Of a DNA stretch of 64,000 nucleotides, positions 60,372-64,000 are shown one piece after another. Each line of letters starts with the position of its first letter. Position 1 is the stretch's first letter. Under the pieces are notes generated by a model that was not told the origin of the DNA, ran no database searches, and worked only from the letters and a program-made list of their open reading frames with translations. The stretch comes from Pseudomonas palmensis (GTDB lineage: Bacteria; Pseudomonadota; Gammaproteobacteria; Pseudomonadales; Pseudomonadaceae). The stretch spans positions 95,328 through 159,327 of the forward strand of contig NZ_JAFKEC010000006.1 of assembly GCF_017848315.1 (NCBI RefSeq), read 5' to 3'. A program made the position numbers and the translations under genes.

Positions 60372-61583
60372 TCAGCCGCCGCTGGCTGCCACGCTCTTGC
60401 GTTCAGCCACGAAGAACAGTGGGCGAATCCGCACCCCCACCACGTTGCCGGCATACGCCGCCACCAGCCACAGCCAGCCATGCACGCTGCCCGAGGCGAT
60501 GCCGCTGAAGTACGCGCCGATGTTGCAGCCATACGCCAGCCGCGAGCCGTAGCCCAGCAGCAGGCCGCCGATCACCGCGGCCAGCAGCGAGCGCATCGGA
60601 ATCCTCAGGCTCGGCGCGAAGCGCCCGGCCAGGCCTGCTGCCAGCAACGCACCCAGCACGATGCCGATGTCCATCACCGTGGTCACGTCCTCCCACAGCG
60701 GTGCAGCCAGGGCCTTGGCGTTGCCCGGCATCTGCCAGAACGCCCAGCTGCCCACGTCCACGCCCAGCCCGCTCAGGGTCTTGGCGCCCCACAGGGCGAA
60801 CGCCGAGGTGATGCCCCACGGCCGGCCCGCCAGTGCCAAGGTCGCGTAGTTCAGCAGCGCCAGGCCGATCGCGCCCCACACCAGCGGCCACGGGCCACGC
60901 AGGAAGCGACGCAGGCCCTCATGCTGGCTGCCTGCCGGGGCCTCGAGGGCGCCGTGGCGACGCTTCTCCAGCACCACCGTGCCCCAGGCGATCAGGCCGA
61001 ACACCACCAGGTTAAGCACCAGCGCGGGGGCCACGCCAAAGGTCTGCACCACGGAGGTGGCCGGGAACGACGGCAGCGCGAACCACCAGTCGGCGTGGTG
61101 GGTTGCGGTTACCGAACCGATGATGAAGAACAGCAGCGTCACCAGCATGCGCGCGTTGCCACCGCCCACCGTGAACAGTGTGCCCGAGGCACAGCCGCCG
61201 CCCATCTGCATGCCGATGCCGAAGATGAACGCACCGAACACCACCGACACCCCGGCCGGCGCCACCAGCCCGGTCACCGGCTGGCCGAACAGCGTGCCGG
61301 CGCCCAGGGCCGGAAAGAACAGCAGCACGGCGATAGCCAGCATCACCATCTGCGCGCGCAGGCCGGCGCCACGGCGCTCATTGATGAACACCCGCCAGGC
61401 GGACGTGAAGCCGAACGCGGCGTGGTACAGCGTGAGGCCCAGGGCGGCGCCGACGATCAGCAGCAGCACCTGTTTGATGCCCACGCTGGCATTCAGGAAG
61501 ACGGCGCCGACCACCAGCAATGACAGCGCAACCAGTGGCGCGCCGAGACGGCGCTCAGGCGCCGCGGAGAGAGAAAGACCCAT
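60372..61583 (-). CDS. YeeE/YedE-family (TsuA-like) sulfur compound transporter
   Basis: This 403-residue protein has about ten membrane helices and two inverted halves. Each half keeps the family cysteine motif: MGGGCASGT near 129 and AYGCNIGAYFSG near 359, residues that in TsuA pass thiosulfate through the membrane. Thiosulfate or a similar ion is the likely substrate. The gene lies upstream of the sfnB regulatory region on the same strand and has its own terminator, so it is a separate unit. Confidence 0.88.
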   Translation of the reverse strand: MGLSLSAAPERRLGAPLVALSLLVVGAVFLNASVGIKQVLLLIVGAALGLTLYHAAFGFTSAWRVFINERRGAGLRAQMVMLAIAVLLFFPALGAGTLFGQPVTGLVAPAGVSVVFGAFIFGIGMQMGGGCASGTLFTVGGGNARMLVTLLFFIIGSVTATHHADWWFALPSFPATSVVQTFGVAPALVLNLVVFGLIAWGTVVLEKRRHGALEAPAGSQHEGLRRFLRGPWPLVWGAIGLALLNYATLALAGRPWGITSAFALWGAKTLSGLGVDVGSWAFWQMPGNAKALAAPLWEDVTTVMDIGIVLGALLAAGLAGRFAPSLRIPMRSLLAAVIGGLLLGYGSRLAYGCNIGAYFSGIASGSVHGWLWLVAAYAGNVVGVRIRPLFFVAERKSVAASGG

Positions 61584-61645
61584 GACGATACTCGGATATA
61601 GACGGAACAGGCCGCGAGTATACCGTCACCAGCCACCGTGCGGGC

Positions 61646-62362
61646 TCACGGATAGAACAGCGGGTACATCGCCAGTGCCAGGGTCGAGGCGCAGGCATGC
61701 ATCGCCATGGGCACCAGCAGGCCGCCGGTTCTGATCCGCGCATAGGCCAGCATCAGGGCGAGGATGAACAACAGCACCACGGTCGACCTGAAGGTGTACT
61801 GCAGGTGGATGGCGGCAAACGCCAGGGCGCTGACCACGATCGCCACCACCGCCCACAGCGGCTTGCGGAACGGGAACAGGTTGAGCAGAAAATGCCGGAA
61901 TGCCAGCTCTTCGCCCAGGGGGGCGAGCACGATGACCATGCTGGTCAGCAGCACGCGATCGGCCAGCGAACCGGCACCGAGCAGGGTCATGAACTGCAGC
62001 ATGAACGGCTCGGCGGGCTGGTCGACCAGGGCGGCGTAGTTGTAGGCCAGCAGGTAGACCACCACCACGCTGGTCAGGCCAAGCCAGAGGGCCTTGTAGC
62101 TGAAGTTGGCCCCCCTGAAGGCATGCCCGGCCAGCGGGTTGCGCCGCAGCAACAGGTAAAGCCCGCCGATGGCTGCACACGCCACCAGGTGGGCGCCGAA
62201 CAAAGCCAGGGTGAAGTCCAGGCCACTGCCGAACAGAAAGGCGCCGGCGAACTGCGCGGTGAAGTACAGCAGCAGGCCCAGCAGCGCGAGGCCGATGCGC
62301 TTGCCGGTGGTGCTGGCGATGTAAGGGGTGGTAACGGGACTTCCTTGTACGGGGTTGTTCAC
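61646..62362 (-). CDS. CPBP-family intramembrane protease (CAAX/bacteriocin-processing type)
   Basis: This 238-residue membrane protein has about six to eight helices. The CPBP motif 1 is GEELAFRHFLLN near 151 (Glu-Glu-x3-Arg) and motif 2 has a histidine in FAAIHLQY near 190. Family members cleave or modify membrane peptides; the target is unknown. The start is GTG at 62362 with AAGGAG 7 bases upstream. Confidence 0.88.
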   Translation of the reverse strand: MNNPVQGSPVTTPYIASTTGKRIGLALLGLLLYFTAQFAGAFLFGSGLDFTLALFGAHLVACAAIGGLYLLLRRNPLAGHAFRGANFSYKALWLGLTSVVVVYLLAYNYAALVDQPAEPFMLQFMTLLGAGSLADRVLLTSMVIVLAPLGEELAFRHFLLNLFPFRKPLWAVVAIVVSALAFAAIHLQYTFRSTVVLLFILALMLAYARIRTGGLLVPMAMHACASTLALAMYPLFYP

Positions 62363-62551
62363 AGCGTTCTCCTTGGCGGGGGGCGCATTATGGCGAGTTT
62401 CGCGGCTGCTGCGCAGCCCATCGCCGGCAGCCGGCTGCTCAGGCTAAGCGCTCAAGTAGATTCACATCTGGATACATCCGGCCATTTGCCATTCCCCTCG
62501 CCCTCTGTTTGCATCCGCGCTCTCTCCCCGTGCAGACAAGGAAATCACCCC

Positions 62552-63271
62552 ATGAAAACCCTGGTAGTCGGTGCCAGCAAAGGGCTGGGCAAGGCCCTGA
62601 TCGAAGGCCTCGGCGAGGCGGGCGACACGCTGGTCGGCGTGTCGCGCACGCGCCCCGACGGCATCGCCGCCAAGGCCGGCGTGCAGTTGAACTGGGTCGA
62701 AGCCAACCTGGCCGAGCCGGCCAGCGCCGCGCAAGCCATCGCCCAGGCTGTGGCAGAGCACGGCCTCGACACGCTGATCTACAACCTCGGCATCTGGGAA
62801 GAGCTGGCCTTCGACCCGGCCTACGACTTTCTCGGCGACAGCGACGCGCAGGTACAGGCCATCGTCAGTTGCAACATCACCGCCACCCTGCTGCTGATCA
62901 AGCGCCTGCTGCCCACCCTGCTGCGCAGCGCCACCCCGCGCATCATCCTCACCGGTTCCACCTCCGGCCTGCCCCAGAGCGGGCGCCCCGAGGTGGCCTT
63001 CGGCGCCTCCAAGTTCGCCCTGCGTGGCATCGCCGATGCGCTGCGCGAAGGCTACCGCGAGCAACGCCTGGCCGTGACCTGCCTGAACCTGGGTTACCTC
63101 AACACCGAAGACCCGCTCAGCACGCCCCGCGACGTGGCCGAGCAACGCGGCGAAGGCCAGCTGATCCCCGTGCACGACGTGGTGCAGGTGGTGCGCATGG
63201 CACTGAGCCTGTCGTCGGCCAGCTACGTCAAGGAGCTGACCTTGCCGGCCCTGCTCGACGAGCGCTTCTGA
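62552..63271 (+). CDS. Short-chain dehydrogenase/reductase-like protein with altered active site
   Basis: This 239-residue Rossmann-fold SDR has the cofactor motif VGASKGLGKAL near 6-16 and LIYNLG near 75. The catalytic serine is present (LTGSTSG near 136), but the usual Tyr-x3-Lys is Phe-x3-Lys (VAFGASKFALRG near 150): the codon at 62999-63001 is TTC. The enzyme may therefore be inactive in standard SDR chemistry or have another role. AAGGA lies upstream of ATG 62552. No operon partner on this side. Confidence 0.85.
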   Translation: MKTLVVGASKGLGKALIEGLGEAGDTLVGVSRTRPDGIAAKAGVQLNWVEANLAEPASAAQAIAQAVAEHGLDTLIYNLGIWEELAFDPAYDFLGDSDAQVQAIVSCNITATLLLIKRLLPTLLRSATPRIILTGSTSGLPQSGRPEVAFGASKFALRGIADALREGYREQRLAVTCLNLGYLNTEDPLSTPRDVAEQRGEGQLIPVHDVVQVVRMALSLSSASYVKELTLPALLDERF

Positions 63272-63372
63272 GCGCTGATGAGCACGCTGGATAAAAACCG
63301 GCGAAAGCGCCATCCTTCCCGCCTTTGACGCGCAGCCTGGCTGCGCCCACCGTTATGTGAAGGACCTTTTTC

Positions 63373-63900
63373 ATGCAGACGCTCAACGACACCGACTTCG
63401 AGTTCATCGAAGACATCCTGCTGCAGTATGGCGATGACCATTCGGTGCTCAACGCCTCGGAACTGGACGGCTACCTCACCGCGCTGGTGTCCGGCCCGGC
63501 GCCTGTGGCTATCGACGAATGGTTCCCGGGGATCTTCGGTGGTCGCCAGCCGGAATGGGAAAGCGCTGCAGACTGCCAGCGCTTCGTCGAGCTGGTGACC
63601 CTGCACGCGAACAACCTGGCCGAGCGTTTCTCGCCGCGCTTCGAAGAGACCGAGCACAACGGCCAGCCGCTGACGCTGGCCGAAGAGTGGTGCTTTGGCT
63701 ACCTGCGCGGTGCAGGCCTGGCCAACTGGCCGGCCTTGCCGGCGGCGCAGCAGGTGGCACTGGATGTGATCGAGACCTGTGCCGCACAGGACAACTTCGA
63801 ACTGCCTGCCGACCTGGATGTGGTGCTGCATCGCCAGCGCGTGGCCGCCATCGAGCCGGCGGCGCGGGCGTTGCAGGGGTATTGGGCGACGCAGCGCTGA
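63373..63900 (+). CDS. UPF0149/YecA-family protein
   Basis: This 175-residue alpha-helical protein (NASELDGYLTALVSGPAPV near 28; EWFPGIFGG near 49; LAEEWCFGYLRGA near 102) matches the UPF0149 group. The C-terminal SEC-C zinc motif found in YecA is absent. AAGGACC precedes ATG 63373. Function unknown. Confidence 0.88.
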   Translation: MQTLNDTDFEFIEDILLQYGDDHSVLNASELDGYLTALVSGPAPVAIDEWFPGIFGGRQPEWESAADCQRFVELVTLHANNLAERFSPRFEETEHNGQPLTLAEEWCFGYLRGAGLANWPALPAAQQVALDVIETCAAQDNFELPADLDVVLHRQRVAAIEPAARALQGYWATQR

Positions 63901-63913
63901 AGCGGGCAGCGCC

Positions 63914-63963
63914 CTTCGCCGGCAATGCCGGCTCCTACGTAGGAGCCGGCATTGCCGGCGAAG
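63914..63963. repeat. Perfect 50-base palindrome made of two inverted REP units
   Basis: CTTCGCCGGCAATGCCGGCT plus CCTAC is followed at once by its exact reverse complement, 25 + 25 bases with no loop. Each half is a REP-like palindrome itself. It lies 13 bases after a stop codon and may also act as a terminator. Confidence 0.8.
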
Positions 63964-64000
63964 AGTCCTGCAGGCATACCACCCGGCAAGGAGCCAAGCA

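Overview
The window is one stretch of a high-GC Pseudomonas chromosome, almost certainly from the P. putida group. This rests on codon use, on REP-type palindromes between genes, and on a long block whose gene order I recall from P. putida (queA-tgt-yajC-secDF, suhB, trmJ-cysE-isc, ndk-rlmN-pilF-rodZ-ispG-hisS-yfgM-bamB-der, then iron genes, speC and an osmoprotectant transporter). That comparison is from memory; no search was run.

Layout. 1-2185: end of an osmoprotectant ABC transporter operon. 2279-6293: a ferric-citrate-type TonB receptor with its FecR/FecI signalling pair. 6294-8127: an ornithine decarboxylase gene (speC) with a long leader. 8144-15366: a second iron cluster (orphan small protein, Sel1 protein, PiuC-type hydroxylase, catecholate-type receptor, PepSY-flavodoxin-reductase fusion). 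15401-17328: an omega-amidase/aminotransferase pair. 17474-41154: conserved housekeeping genes for GTPase Der, outer-membrane assembly, tRNA synthesis and modification, isoprenoids, cell shape, type IV pili, Fe-S assembly, cysteine synthesis and protein secretion. 41263-42900: tRNA-Leu(CAA) followed by an AT-rich scar carrying an orphan secreted protein and a broken integrase. 42913-49318: accessory genes, namely a LysR-controlled amino-acid oxidase/RidA/binding-protein set, a HigB/HigA-like toxin-antitoxin pair, and an exporter with a divergent AraC regulator. 49557-61583: a sulfur-scavenging region. 61646-64000: CAAX protease, an atypical SDR and a UPF0149 protein.

Most notable is the sulfur region. 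Two convergent operons face each other: msuE-msuD-msuC-sfnR plus a second msuD-like gene on the + strand, and sfnB-LLM monooxygenase-metI-metQ-metN on the - strand. Each has a sigma-54 promoter (GG-N10-GC). Upstream of each lies the same composite element, CAACTG-N11-ACTGTTGC-N6-AACAG, in the same orientation and separated from the promoter by exactly 81 bases in both cases. An SfnR-type sigma-54 activator is encoded between them, so the two operons look like one regulon for desulfurising sulfonates and sulfones and importing a sulfur compound.

Other regulatory signals read directly from sequence are two abutting IscR boxes over a strong iscR promoter, Fur-like boxes at three iron-gene promoters, an operator-like palindrome before the toxin gene, a LysR-type palindrome, a terminator-like hairpin in the speC leader, and one isolated hairpin resembling a type I-F CRISPR repeat.
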